From DASQDN01 sp035630195 (GTDB lineage: Bacteria; Acidobacteriota; Terriglobia; Bryobacterales; Bryobacteraceae): 14,466 bases of DNA. The position numbers were made by a program, and so were the translations under genes. Location of the stretch: contig DASQLD010000227.1 of assembly GCA_035630195.1 (NCBI GenBank), positions 1 through 14,466 on the forward strand. Direction: 5' to 3'. This document shows positions 7,009 to 14,466 of this stretch, one piece after another (within the stretch, counting starts at the first letter, position 1; every line of letters begins with the position of its first letter). Under the pieces are notes generated by a model that was not told the origin of the DNA, did not search any database, and saw only the letters and a list, made by a program, of their open reading frames with translations.

Positions 7009-7439
7009 TACATCGATTTGACTTTGAATTTTGCGCGTCGGAGATGTTTCTCGGCCTCGGTGTTATACACAACGTGAACGACGACTTGAATGGTCCACAC
7101 GCCTGCCCGCGGGGCTGCGGCGCCCATGCGGTAAGACCGCACAAGCTGCATGATTTCGTTCTCAACGTGTGAGCGGGCCTCAGCATATCCCGGTACTTCT
7201 GCCAGGAGCCGGCGGTGATTTTCCATCGTGGCGCAACGGCGCGCACTAGGAGCGCCTGTGTTCGTGCCGCCAGGGCCATGGGCAGGTCCGCCATAACGCT
7301 TAGGAGCGTTCATGCCGCCCGTCGCGGTGGGCATACGTTTCGGGCCGGCAATACTGAGAGGCCCTCGATAATTCATTGCCGCGCTGGAATCGGACATCCT
7401 GTTTGGTTTAGTAGCCATACGGGCGCTTCCGGCGGACAT
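7005..7439 (-). CDS. M43-type metalloprotease N-terminal fragment (frameshifted)
   Basis: This frame encodes the N-terminal part of the metalloprotease. It contains the segment RRCATMENHRRLLAEVPGYA, then VWTIQVVVHVVYNTEAEK, the first core strand of M43-type catalytic domains. It then diverges into non-family sequence (HLRRAKFKVKSMY) and stops, because two one-base insertions within about 20 bp put the rest of the domain in another frame. The first 60 residues are a low-complexity, Gly/Met/Ala/Pro-rich leader with no signal peptide. The ATG at 7439 lacks a good ribosome site, and an in-frame TAA stands just upstream, so the original start was probably elsewhere. Confidence 0.6.
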   Translation of the reverse strand: MSAGSARMATKPNRMSDSSAAMNYRGPLSIAGPKRMPTATGGMNAPKRYGGPAHGPGGTNTGAPSARRCATMENHRRLLAEVPGYAEARSHVENEIMQLVRSYRMGAAAPRAGVWTIQVVVHVVYNTEAEKHLRRAKFKVKSMY

Positions 7440-7585
7440 GGATTAGACATTTCGTTCCCTGCCTGAACGGAATCTTCCATTCGCGGTCGATTCATCCCCG
7501 AGGCTGCGGACATGGCGTTCGCTGGGGAATTCTCTGACTCCGGCGACATTGCATTCGATGAATTGTGTTTTGTTGATTTACGCAT
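7373..7585 (-). CDS. probable true N terminus of the metalloprotease (short frame)
   Basis: A short frame begins at an ATG preceded by a perfect AGGAGG with 4-nt spacing, the strongest ribosome site in the window. Its first 47 residues (MRKSTKHNSSNAMSPES...) are rich in Ser, Asn and Met. They resemble in composition the leader in the overlapping frame that starts at 7439. Restoring one base at 7440-7441 would fuse them (NEMSNP-MSAGSAR). After that point the frame reads CPPEAPVWLLNQ and stops. The peptide is hydrophilic with no signal sequence. An independent small protein is the alternative reading. Confidence 0.45.
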   Translation of the reverse strand: MRKSTKHNSSNAMSPESENSPANAMSAASGMNRPRMEDSVQAGNEMSNPCPPEAPVWLLNQTGCPIPARQ

Positions 7586-7589
7586 GAAA

Positions 7590-7595
7590 CCTCCT
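7590..7595 (-). promoter_or_regulatory. strong Shine-Dalgarno AGGAGG for the metalloprotease locus
   Basis: AGGAGG followed by TTTC and ATG on the minus strand. It is the best ribosome site in the window and the reason for placing the original start of the broken metalloprotease at 7585. Confidence 0.75.
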
Positions 7596-7610
7596 GTTTC
7601 GCGGCCAATC

Positions 7611-7654
7611 GCGCCGGAGATAACTGATCGTCAAATAATCAGCTCTCTCCGCGC
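7611..7654. promoter_or_regulatory. long imperfect inverted repeat in the metalloprotease leader
   Basis: GGAGATAACTGAT (7616-7628) pairs with ATCAGCTCTCTCC (7638-7650) at 11 of 13 positions around a 9-nt loop, cgtcaaata. GCGC/GCGC pairs extend the stem with a one-base bulge. It begins 26 bp upstream of the minus-strand ATG at 7585, so it could be a 5'-leader hairpin or an operator. It is not followed by a T-tract. The rest of the 292-bp gap to 7877 holds an AT-rich stretch (about 7673-7725) and no gene that I can support. Confidence 0.4.
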
Positions 7655-7831
7655 AGTAGTATGCGAATGACCGCAAAAAATAACGCCAGTTTTTGGCAAT
7701 ATATTTTTCTGATAAGGGTGTTATTGTCGGGTTTCTTACGGCGCTGCGTCTCAGCGTGTCCTTTAAGCCCTAATGCAACAGCATTGCCTTCGATGCGGGT
7801 CACGCATATGATGGTTACCTCGCAGTTGGGT

Positions 7832-7849
7832 TTGTGACAGTTGTGACAG
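7832..7849 (+). promoter_or_regulatory. tandem ttgtgacag repeat upstream of the TonB receptor
   Basis: Two exact, abutting 9-bp copies of ttgtgacag lie 28 bp before the receptor start. They contain TGTGA half-sites like those of CRP-family regulators, but as direct rather than inverted copies. A regulator site or part of the promoter is possible; no convincing -35/-10 pair was found nearby. Confidence 0.3.
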
Positions 7850-7877
7850 TGGAGTTTGTTGAACTCAGGGGGAATCC

Positions 7878-10800
7878 ATGTGGATTAAGTCTCTTGCGCG
7901 CCTCTGCTTCGGCGCGGTTTTGCTAGCATCTGCGGTTCATGCGCAAACCGCCGGTACCGGAACGCTGGTCGGCACAATCACCGATAATTCCGGGGCCATC
8001 ATGAGCGGCGTGAAAGTATCGGTCGTAAACACAGAAACCTCGTTTACGTCCGAAACCGTGACATCGGCCGAGGGCGCATATCAGGTTCCTTACCTCTCGC
8101 CCGGTATCTACCGGGTCACAATCGAAGCGCCAGGTTTCAAGCGCTATTTGCGGGAAGGTCTCCAAATAAGGACAGGTGAAATCCCACGTATCGATGTTCA
8201 GCTCGAAGTGGGCGCCGTGTCGGAAAGCATCCGGGTAGAAGGTTCCGCGCCACTTATCGATACCGAAACCGCCCAAGCCGGTCTTGTGCTGTCCGGTGAT
8301 CAGCTTCTGAAGATTCCGGTCAGCCAGAAGAGGGCTATCCGCATGACGTTCTATTATCCAGGCGCCCAACCGATGAGCGGCTTCCATATTCTCGGGCAGC
8401 GCGCAAGAGCGATGGGCTATACCGTCGATGGCATCAATGGCAAAGAGCCCGGCGTAGGCAACATCGGCGGCACGAACGAGCAGATCTCAACAACGCAGGA
8501 CGCGTTCGAAGAAGTAAAGCTGCACACCACCGGTACGCCGGCCGAGTACGGACATGCGGCAGGAGGTCTCATGTCGATCATCTTTAAATCCGGCACCAAT
8601 CAGTTTCATGGATCCGTGGAAGACCGCTTCATCGCCCGGCAGATGATTCATCGTTCGTATCTTGAACAGTTGCCGCGTACCAACCCCTTCACGTATCACG
8701 AGACCACGCTTCTATTCAGCGGCCCGTTGAACATCCCGAAACTCTATAAAGGGACCAACAAGACCTTCTGGCTCGCAGGTTGGGAGCAGCACTTTGAGAA
8801 CGCCGGAACAGCAGGCGCAATTACAACCGTTCCCACGACCGCGATGTACAACGGCGATTTTTCGTTTGCCGGTCAAAACAATCCCACTCCGCTACCTATA
8901 TACGACCCCGCGACAACAGAACTGGTAAACGGTACCTGGACGCGCCAGCCGTTCCCAAACAATCAGATTCCACGCAGCCGCTTCGATCCGGCCGTTCAAA
9001 AGTTTCTCGCAATGACGCCGTTTGCCTCGCCGAATCAGGCAGGAATACCCGGCGCTCAGTTTCCCACGCAGAATCTAGTGGAGAACCAGATCAAACAGAT
9101 CCGGCGCATCCGATGGGACGGCAAGATCGATCATCAGTTCACGTCGAACCACCGGATGTACGGGCGTTACTCGCAAGCGCGTCATCGTGCCTGGAAGGGC
9201 GACTATCAGGCGCAATTCGCGTGGCGCGACCTCGACACGAACGCGACGAATGCTCCCGTCGATCACTACAACGGAGTTATCTCCGACATTCTGATTCTGA
9301 GCCCTACGCTGAGCAATGAATTTCGCGGTGGCTACAATCGGCGGGAGCGTTATGAAACTCCCGCAACAGCCAACGGGGACTGGGGTACGAAGCTGGGGAT
9401 TCCGAGAATCGATGGTTCTACGTTTCCAAACTTCAACCTCGGCGGAGCTGTAGCCGGTTTAGATGGTTCGCAGACCGCGGCGCTCCGCAGCTTCCAGAAT
9501 ATCGGTGAGGATTTCACGTTTCAGGACAACATCACGAAGGTAGCTGGCAAGCACACGTTCAAGGGCGGCTATGAGTTGATCCGTACACGCTACAACGGCA
9601 CGACCGGACCCCTGCCCGGCGGCACTTACACCTTTGGCGGCACGGACCTTCCATTCACTCCTAACACCGGCAATACGTTTGCCGCTTTTCTGCTCGGCAG
9701 TGTTACGGAAGCCACCTACACGCAGGATTACGCTGCCTGGCTTCCGCGCTGGTGGGGACATCAATTCTATTTCCAGGATGACTGGAAGCCGGTCCGCGGA
9801 TTGACGCTTAATCTAGGTGTCCGCTGGTCGTATGAATCGCCCTATCAAACGAAGTACGGGCAGCAGTCGCAATTCGATCCCACCGCCCGTGACCCGCTCA
9901 CAGGAAGGATGGGAGCCATCGTTCATCCTTCTGGCTCGCTCGCGAATAAAGACTTGAATAACTTCGCGCCGCGTCTTGGCTTGGCATGGAGCTTTAAACC
10001 GAATTGGGTTTTCCGTGCTTCATTCGGGATGATCCATCAGGATATTCAAGCGACACAAACCTATATTCAGAACGACGAATATCTTGCGACGGCTACACTG
10101 CAATCTCCGGTTGGCGATCCGCGACCCATCTTTAAGCTCTCCGACGGTCCGCCGCCGATCCAGTTCAATGTGAATCCGGACGGTTCTGTACCGTTTGTCG
10201 GTACCAACTATTCGAGCCGTAATGCGAGTTGGTTTGACCCGAAGCTCCGGATGCCATACGTGATGAGCTGGTCCGGAGGCATTCAGTGGGGTTTTCGTAA
10301 CAACTGGGTGCTCGAAACGTTGTATCAGGCGCAGTCGGGTGTTGGCCTGATCAATACTTGGGACACGAATCGAATCCCGCTCAACATCTCGAACGATCCC
10401 GCGGTGTTGAATACGATCTTCACCGCGTCACAGAACTACAAACCGTACCCGCAGTTTGGAGCCGTGAACCTCATCTCGAATTTCGGCCACAACACGTATC
10501 ACGGTGGCACGGTCCGTGTCGAGAAGAGATATTCAGCCGGCCTCGTGTTGAACGCTTTCTACACCTTCCAGAAAACGATCACCGACAACGAAAACGAAAC
10601 CGGTGTTGGCGGAGTCGATTACTACAATCGGCGCCTCGAGAAGGGCTTGGCGAGTTACAGCATCGCGCATCGTTTCGTGAACGTGTTGTCGTACGAACTA
10701 CCCTTCGGCACTGGCCGCGCTTTCATGAATGGTGGCGGATTCACGAACCAGCTCCTCGGCGGGTGGGAACTCACCTGGACTCAAACATTGCAAGCCGGTC

Positions 10801-11270
10801 TTCCGTACACCGTCACGCAAACAGGTAGCCCGAATCGGTATCTGCCGATGGGGACCCAGCGCCCGAACATCATCACGAGCCACAAAGATGCCGTCAATCA
10901 GGACTGGAAAATTGGGGAGAACCGTTTCCCGACGTCCGCCCAAAATCCGTACACGAACTTCAGCTCGTTCGCGTATCCCGCAGCGTTCACGACGGGGAAT
11001 CTAGGGCGAAACACCTTCATCGGACCCGGCCTCAACTGGACGCAGCTTTCGCTCACCAAGTACTGGAATATTGGCGAGCGTGCGCGCTTCCAAATCCGTT
11101 TGGACGCGAATAACTTCCCGTTCAAAATGCCGCAATTCGACAATCCGCAGTCGCAGTACAACGGGAACAGCCCGGCCTCCTTCGGCCGAATCACTGCAAC
11201 GCGGGGCTCTTTCTCCGACGTAGGCACTGCCAATGGGCACATGCTGATCGTCGGTAAGTTCCAGTTTTGA
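7878..11270 (+). CDS. TonB-dependent receptor, Oar-like, with carboxypeptidase-regulatory-like domain
   Basis: A 1130-residue outer-membrane protein of the large acidobacterial receptor family. A signal peptide spans residues 1-22 (cut after AVHA). Residues about 28-110 form a carboxypeptidase-regulatory-like beta-sandwich (GTLVGTITDNSGAIMSGVKV ... APGFKRYLREGL). A plug-like domain follows (residues about 115-250; YTVDGINGKEPG, EEVKLHTTGTPAEYGHAAGG), and the rest alternates aromatic beta-strands and loops, as in a barrel. The C terminus LIVGKFQF ends in Phe, the usual outer-membrane insertion signal. Such receptors import or bind large substrates with energy from TonB; no substrate is evident. 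AGGGGG lies 5 nt before the ATG. It is followed after 38 bp by the DUF1549/DUF1553 gene, in which a short CCCG-TTAG-CGGG hairpin occurs. The reading frame is intact and length is typical. Confidence 0.93.
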   Translation: MWIKSLARLCFGAVLLASAVHAQTAGTGTLVGTITDNSGAIMSGVKVSVVNTETSFTSETVTSAEGAYQVPYLSPGIYRVTIEAPGFKRYLREGLQIRTGEIPRIDVQLEVGAVSESIRVEGSAPLIDTETAQAGLVLSGDQLLKIPVSQKRAIRMTFYYPGAQPMSGFHILGQRARAMGYTVDGINGKEPGVGNIGGTNEQISTTQDAFEEVKLHTTGTPAEYGHAAGGLMSIIFKSGTNQFHGSVEDRFIARQMIHRSYLEQLPRTNPFTYHETTLLFSGPLNIPKLYKGTNKTFWLAGWEQHFENAGTAGAITTVPTTAMYNGDFSFAGQNNPTPLPIYDPATTELVNGTWTRQPFPNNQIPRSRFDPAVQKFLAMTPFASPNQAGIPGAQFPTQNLVENQIKQIRRIRWDGKIDHQFTSNHRMYGRYSQARHRAWKGDYQAQFAWRDLDTNATNAPVDHYNGVISDILILSPTLSNEFRGGYNRRERYETPATANGDWGTKLGIPRIDGSTFPNFNLGGAVAGLDGSQTAALRSFQNIGEDFTFQDNITKVAGKHTFKGGYELIRTRYNGTTGPLPGGTYTFGGTDLPFTPNTGNTFAAFLLGSVTEATYTQDYAAWLPRWWGHQFYFQDDWKPVRGLTLNLGVRWSYESPYQTKYGQQSQFDPTARDPLTGRMGAIVHPSGSLANKDLNNFAPRLGLAWSFKPNWVFRASFGMIHQDIQATQTYIQNDEYLATATLQSPVGDPRPIFKLSDGPPPIQFNVNPDGSVPFVGTNYSSRNASWFDPKLRMPYVMSWSGGIQWGFRNNWVLETLYQAQSGVGLINTWDTNRIPLNISNDPAVLNTIFTASQNYKPYPQFGAVNLISNFGHNTYHGGTVRVEKRYSAGLVLNAFYTFQKTITDNENETGVGGVDYYNRRLEKGLASYSIAHRFVNVLSYELPFGTGRAFMNGGGFTNQLLGGWELTWTQTLQAGLPYTVTQTGSPNRYLPMGTQRPNIITSHKDAVNQDWKIGENRFPTSAQNPYTNFSSFAYPAAFTTGNLGRNTFIGPGLNWTQLSLTKYWNIGERARFQIRLDANNFPFKMPQFDNPQSQYNGNSPASFGRITATRGSFSDVGTANGHMLIVGKFQF

Positions 11271-11308
11271 CCCGTTAGCGGGGTAACTAAAGCGAAGTAG
11301 GATGCGCC

Positions 11309-13303
11309 ATGTCTGAGAGAATAATGAAGAGATTCATTGCCTGCCTTGCTGCAGGTTCCCTTCTGGTTGCAACCGAGCAGCCGCTGGCGCCGCTCGGGAC
11401 GTACAAACCTGCCGAAAGGCGGCATTGGGCGTTCCAACCGCGCAAGGATGTTACCCCTCCCTCCTCCCAAGGTTCGCCAATTGACGCGTTTCTTGTAGCC
11501 GCGTTGAAAAAGAACGAGTTGAAGCCCGCGCCGCCTGCCGATCGTATCACTCTAATCCGCCGAGTTACCTTTGATCTCCACGGCCTTCCGCCTACTCCGG
11601 AAGAGGTTGACGCCTTTGTTCGGGACAAATCGCCGAAAGCCTGGGAACACCTCGTCGACCGGCTCCTCGCCTCCCCCCGTTACGGCGAGCAGTGGGGACG
11701 CCACTGGCTGGATGTAGTTCGTTTCGCAGAATCGGATGGCTATGAATACGACATGCACCGGCCGGACGCTTACCGGTACCGCGACTACGTTGTCCAGAGC
11801 TTTAATGAAGACAAACCCTACGACCAGTTTGTAAAAGAACAGCTTGCCGGCGATGAGATCGACGCAAAGAACCCCACCCTGTTGGTCGCCAGTGGTTTCA
11901 ATCGTTTGGGTCCGCTTCGCAAAAATACCGGCAATCAGGATGTAGCTAGTTCCCAGAATGAAGTGCTGACCGAGATGACCAACATCGTCGGATCGGCGTT
12001 TCTCGGTGTGACGGTCGGCTGCGCGCGCTGCCACGACCACAAGTTTGATCCCTTCCGGCAGACCGACTACTACCGGATGCAAGCGCACTTTGCGCAGCTT
12101 CAGCCAAATGACCTAGTCCTGGCGACCAGGGAAGAACAGGACGCATGGAAGGCGAAGGCGACTCCTGTGGAGCAGGAGATGCGCAAGCTTCAGTCTGCAA
12201 TGCGCCGCGCTCCCGAGGCTGAGAAAGCTAAGATTGAGTTGCAGATCGAGAGCCTGGAAGACAAAATGCCGCCGCCCCTGCCGGCCATTTATACCGTATC
12301 GGACAATGCGCAAAAAGCCGCTCCGATCCACGTGCTCGCCCGGGGCGATTACCAAAGTAAGGGGCCACGAGTCGGTCCACGGCCTCTTGGAGTTCTGCTG
12401 GAAGATGGCGCTCCCGAAGCGCCGCTCGATATCGAGAAACCCAGACTGAAACTCGCCGAGTGGATTACGGAACCGTCGAATCCGCTAACCGCACGGGTCA
12501 TGGTTAACCGGATCTGGCAGTTTCACTTCGGACGCGGTCTCGTATTTACCGCCAATGACTTCGGCCGTATGGGAACTCCGCCGTCGAATCGCGATCTGCT
12601 CGACTACCTGGGAAATCAATTCGTCGCGGGTGGATGGAAGCTGAAACCCATCCACAAGATGATCCTGATGTCGAACGCCTATCGGCAATCGAGTATCTCT
12701 CCCATCGAGAAGATCGCGATGAAGAAAGATGCCAATAATGATTTGCTTTGGAAGTTCAGCCATCGCCGGCTGGAGGCGGAAGAGCTTCGTGATTCCATGC
12801 TTGCGATCTCAGGTCGCTTGAACCCGAAGTCCGGTGGTCCCAGCGTGCTTGTGCCGATCGAACCGGAACTGGTCAAGATGCTCAAGCGGCCGCAATACTG
12901 GGTCACAACGCGCGATAAATCCGAGCACGATCGTCGCACAATGTATATGATCTACAAGCGCAATCTCCGTCTGCCGTTCCTTGAGGTTTTCGATGCGCCC
13001 GACATCTTGCTGTCGTGCGCGCGACGCGAGCAATCGACACATGCGCCTCAAGGCCTGGAACTACTGAACGGAAAAACGTCCAACGATCTTGCGGCTGCCT
13101 TCGCGCAACGATTGCTGAAAGAGCGCAAGACTACCGCCGAACGGATCGATTATGCGTGGCGTCTCGCGACAAGCCGTCGTCCCACGCCTGCCGAGAAGGC
13201 GATGTCCCTCAAGTTCCTCGGCGACAAGCCGGAAGATCCTGAGAATCTAAAAGAATTTGCACTGGCAGTATTTAATTTCAACACCTTCCTTTACGTAAAC
13301 TGA
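11309..13303 (+). CDS. DUF1549/DUF1553 protein (PSCyt2-PSD1 type), lacking the PSCyt1 domain
   Basis: A 664-residue protein with the two domains typical of planctomycete/acidobacterial surface-associated proteins. A short N-terminal hydrophobic segment (MKRFIACLAAGSLLVATEQ, possibly starting at the second ATG, 11324) suggests export, but no clean cleavage site is visible. DUF1549 (PSCyt2) covers about residues 57-265: the RRVTFDLHGLPPTPEEVDAF segment, QWGRHWLDVVRFAESDGYE, and GCARCHDHKFDPF with a CxxCH at 238-242. A charged helical stretch (about 285-320) links to DUF1553 (PSD1), from about 380 to the end (NPLTARVMVNRIWQFHFGRG, HRRLEAEELRDSM). Relatives usually have a PSCyt1 cytochrome-like domain before HWAFQP; here the protein begins just ahead of that motif. 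Function is unknown; roles in polysaccharide breakdown have been suggested. It is followed after 1 nt by DUF1501. Confidence 0.92.
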   Translation: MSERIMKRFIACLAAGSLLVATEQPLAPLGTYKPAERRHWAFQPRKDVTPPSSQGSPIDAFLVAALKKNELKPAPPADRITLIRRVTFDLHGLPPTPEEVDAFVRDKSPKAWEHLVDRLLASPRYGEQWGRHWLDVVRFAESDGYEYDMHRPDAYRYRDYVVQSFNEDKPYDQFVKEQLAGDEIDAKNPTLLVASGFNRLGPLRKNTGNQDVASSQNEVLTEMTNIVGSAFLGVTVGCARCHDHKFDPFRQTDYYRMQAHFAQLQPNDLVLATREEQDAWKAKATPVEQEMRKLQSAMRRAPEAEKAKIELQIESLEDKMPPPLPAIYTVSDNAQKAAPIHVLARGDYQSKGPRVGPRPLGVLLEDGAPEAPLDIEKPRLKLAEWITEPSNPLTARVMVNRIWQFHFGRGLVFTANDFGRMGTPPSNRDLLDYLGNQFVAGGWKLKPIHKMILMSNAYRQSSISPIEKIAMKKDANNDLLWKFSHRRLEAEELRDSMLAISGRLNPKSGGPSVLVPIEPELVKMLKRPQYWVTTRDKSEHDRRTMYMIYKRNLRLPFLEVFDAPDILLSCARREQSTHAPQGLELLNGKTSNDLAAAFAQRLLKERKTTAERIDYAWRLATSRRPTPAEKAMSLKFLGDKPEDPENLKEFALAVFNFNTFLYVN

Positions 13304-13304
13304 T

Positions 13305-14466
13305 ATGTCCGAACACGTACGATATAGCCGCAACCGGCGCGAGTTTTTGAGCGACTGCTTCTGCGGGATCGGTGGTCTCGCGTTCGCGTCAATGATGGCG
13401 CAGGAGCAGGCGTTGGCGGGTGTTTACAACCCTCTCGCGCCCAAACCGCCGCACGTACCCGAGCGTGCAAAGGCGAAAGCGATCATCTTCGTCTACATGG
13501 CGGGCGGACCATCGCATCTCGAAACATTCGATCCGAAGCCGCTGCTCAACAAGCTCAGCGGCCAAAAGCGGCCCGCCGAGTTCGGCGATGTGAAGTATCA
13601 GAATGTCAATGCGCAGTCACGCCTCCTGGGGACTAAGCGGACGTTTAAGAAGTACGGACAATCGGGGATCGAAGTATCGGACCTCTTCCCTTACCAGTCC
13701 GAGATCGTTGACGATCTCTGCGTCATCCGCTCGATGTACGGCGATATGGTGGTGCACTCGGCGGCGCAATATCAGATGATGACCGGCCGCGTAATCCCGG
13801 GCTTCCCGTCGATGGGTAGCTGGATTACTTACGGGCTTGGGTCGGAAGCGCAATCGCTGCCAGCCTACGTGGTCATGCCCGATTCTGCCGGCGCGCAGGA
13901 AGCGGGCGTTCCGATGTATAAGAACGGGTTCCTTCCGGCTGTTTATCAACCCACCATGTTACGGCCGGGCGCGAAGCCGGTCTTGAACCTGGATTTGCCA
14001 AAAGGCGTAACCCTCGACCGTCGCCGCAAGACTATCGATTTCATCCGCGCAATCAATGAAAAGAACATCCCCGGTGAGGACCCGGAATTTTCGGCGCGTA
14101 TTTCGGCATACGACACTGCCTTCAAGATGCAAACCGAAGCGCCGGAAGTATTCGATATCAGTAAAGAGCCTCAAGAGACGCTTGATCTATATGGCGTGGG
14201 CAAGCCTGCGACTGACGATTACGGACGCCGCTGTCTGCTAGCGCGCAAGCTGGTTGAGAAGGGCGTGCGCTTTGTTTGCGTCGTGTCCGGCGGTGGCAAC
14301 GCCGACACGGAATGGGATGCCCACAGCAACATCGAAGGCAATCACATCAAGATGGCGTCGTACACGGATCAGCCCGTTGCGGCTCTCATTAAAGATCTGA
14401 AGCGCCGTGGCTTGCTCGATTCTACGATCGTGCTGTGGGGCGGGGAGTTCGGCCGCTCTCCGGAAT
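13305..14466 (+). CDS. DUF1501 protein, Tat-exported, 3' partial
   Basis: The frame is open for 387 codons to the window edge. A twin-arginine signal opens it (NRREFLS at residues 10-16, then the hydrophobic CGIGGLAFASMMA), so it is probably folded before export. The body matches DUF1501, a family of the alkaline phosphatase/sulfatase superfamily fold: VYMAGGPSHLETFDPKP near 63-79, RSMYGDMVVHSAAQYQMMTG, and near the cut end EWDAHSN (D338, H340) and LWGGEFGRSPE. Asp, His and Glu in these motifs are candidate metal ligands, by family analogy. The ATG follows the DUF1549/DUF1553 stop by one base (TGA-T-ATG) and has no clear ribosome site, so translational coupling is likely. DUF1549/DUF1553 and DUF1501 genes are habitual neighbours. 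The substrate is unknown. Confidence 0.93.
   Translation, partial: MSEHVRYSRNRREFLSDCFCGIGGLAFASMMAQEQALAGVYNPLAPKPPHVPERAKAKAIIFVYMAGGPSHLETFDPKPLLNKLSGQKRPAEFGDVKYQNVNAQSRLLGTKRTFKKYGQSGIEVSDLFPYQSEIVDDLCVIRSMYGDMVVHSAAQYQMMTGRVIPGFPSMGSWITYGLGSEAQSLPAYVVMPDSAGAQEAGVPMYKNGFLPAVYQPTMLRPGAKPVLNLDLPKGVTLDRRRKTIDFIRAINEKNIPGEDPEFSARISAYDTAFKMQTEAPEVFDISKEPQETLDLYGVGKPATDDYGRRCLLARKLVEKGVRFVCVVSGGGNADTEWDAHSNIEGNHIKMASYTDQPVAALIKDLKRRGLLDSTIVLWGGEFGRSPE

Larger units (their letters stand above)
5597..7585 (-). pseudogene. frameshifted M43-type metalloprotease with PLL/DUF346-like repeats (whole locus)
   Basis: Read as one gene, this encodes about 662 residues: a Met/Ser/Asn-rich leader, an M43 (pappalysin-like) zinc protease domain and five propeller repeats. 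The frame is lost at three or four places. Two extra A's on the minus strand are inferred at the T runs 7047-7049 and 7029-7032: removing one from each joins VVVHVVYNTE to N-ISDAQ-IQSQIDVLNQDF, the order I know from relatives. One base is missing at the G run 5678-5680: restoring it gives NPSLTDYEYMGG, matching the other repeats, and the frame ends at a TAA at 5597-5599. A fourth loss near 7440-7441 is likely, since the frame used downstream has a stop at 7443-7445 while the only strong ribosome site serves an ATG at 7585. The shifts sum to zero. Real decay and homopolymer sequencing errors both fit. Confidence 0.75.

Noticed and set aside
7692..7712. Possible sigma-54 promoter at TTGGCA in the AT-rich intergenic stretch
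   Set aside because: The downstream GC element at the required spacing is missing, and no sigma-70 -10 box fits either.
10898..11470. A 190-residue minus-strand frame spanning two plus-strand genes
   Set aside because: It runs through the receptor C terminus and the start of the next gene; no domain, no ribosome site.
11552..12088. A 178-residue minus-strand frame
   Set aside because: Antisense to the conserved DUF1549 region, which is clearly the coding strand.

Overview
The window looks like a chromosomal segment of an acidobacterium, probably a Solibacter/Bryobacterales-type soil organism. This is an inference from gene content. An Oar-like TonB-dependent receptor with an N-terminal carboxypeptidase-regulatory-like domain stands directly ahead of a DUF1549/DUF1553 protein and a Tat-exported DUF1501 protein. 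That trio is common in Acidobacteria and related to Planctomycetes gene sets. No rRNA, tRNA, IS element or CRISPR array was seen.

Left part (1-4100): a 360-residue BNR/Asp-box beta-propeller protein on the minus strand is divergent from a 928-residue LRR-Roc-COR-TIR protein on the plus strand. The latter joins about ten 23-residue leucine-rich repeats, a Ras-like Roc GTPase with a COR domain, and a C-terminal TIR domain with a candidate catalytic glutamate. It is the most interesting gene here: a stand-alone sensor-switch-effector protein resembling a single-gene immune or cell-suicide system. The 108-bp divergent promoter region holds two copies of a small dyad 41 bp apart. The gene ends in a perfect hairpin shared with the convergent neighbour.

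Middle part (4100-7877): two divergent genes encode small exported proteins of unknown function, one with a charged helical middle. A second GC-rich hairpin separates the plus-strand one from a minus-strand gene for an M43-type (pappalysin-like) zinc metalloprotease fused to five exact 144-bp repeats of a PLL/DUF346-like propeller. This gene is broken as read. Three frameshifts (two near the HVVYN-to-NQDF junction and one in the last repeat) are well supported by family or repeat comparison, and a fourth near the N terminus is likely. The reconstructed gene runs from a strong Shine-Dalgarno site to a stop beside the hairpin.

Right part (7878-14466): an apparent operon of TonB-dependent receptor, DUF1549/DUF1553 protein and DUF1501 protein, with gaps of 38 and 1 nt; the last gene runs off the window. 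The set suggests an outer-membrane transporter coupled to exported enzymes of unknown substrate. The DUF1549 protein lacks the N-terminal cytochrome-like domain usual in planctomycete relatives but keeps a CxxCH motif.
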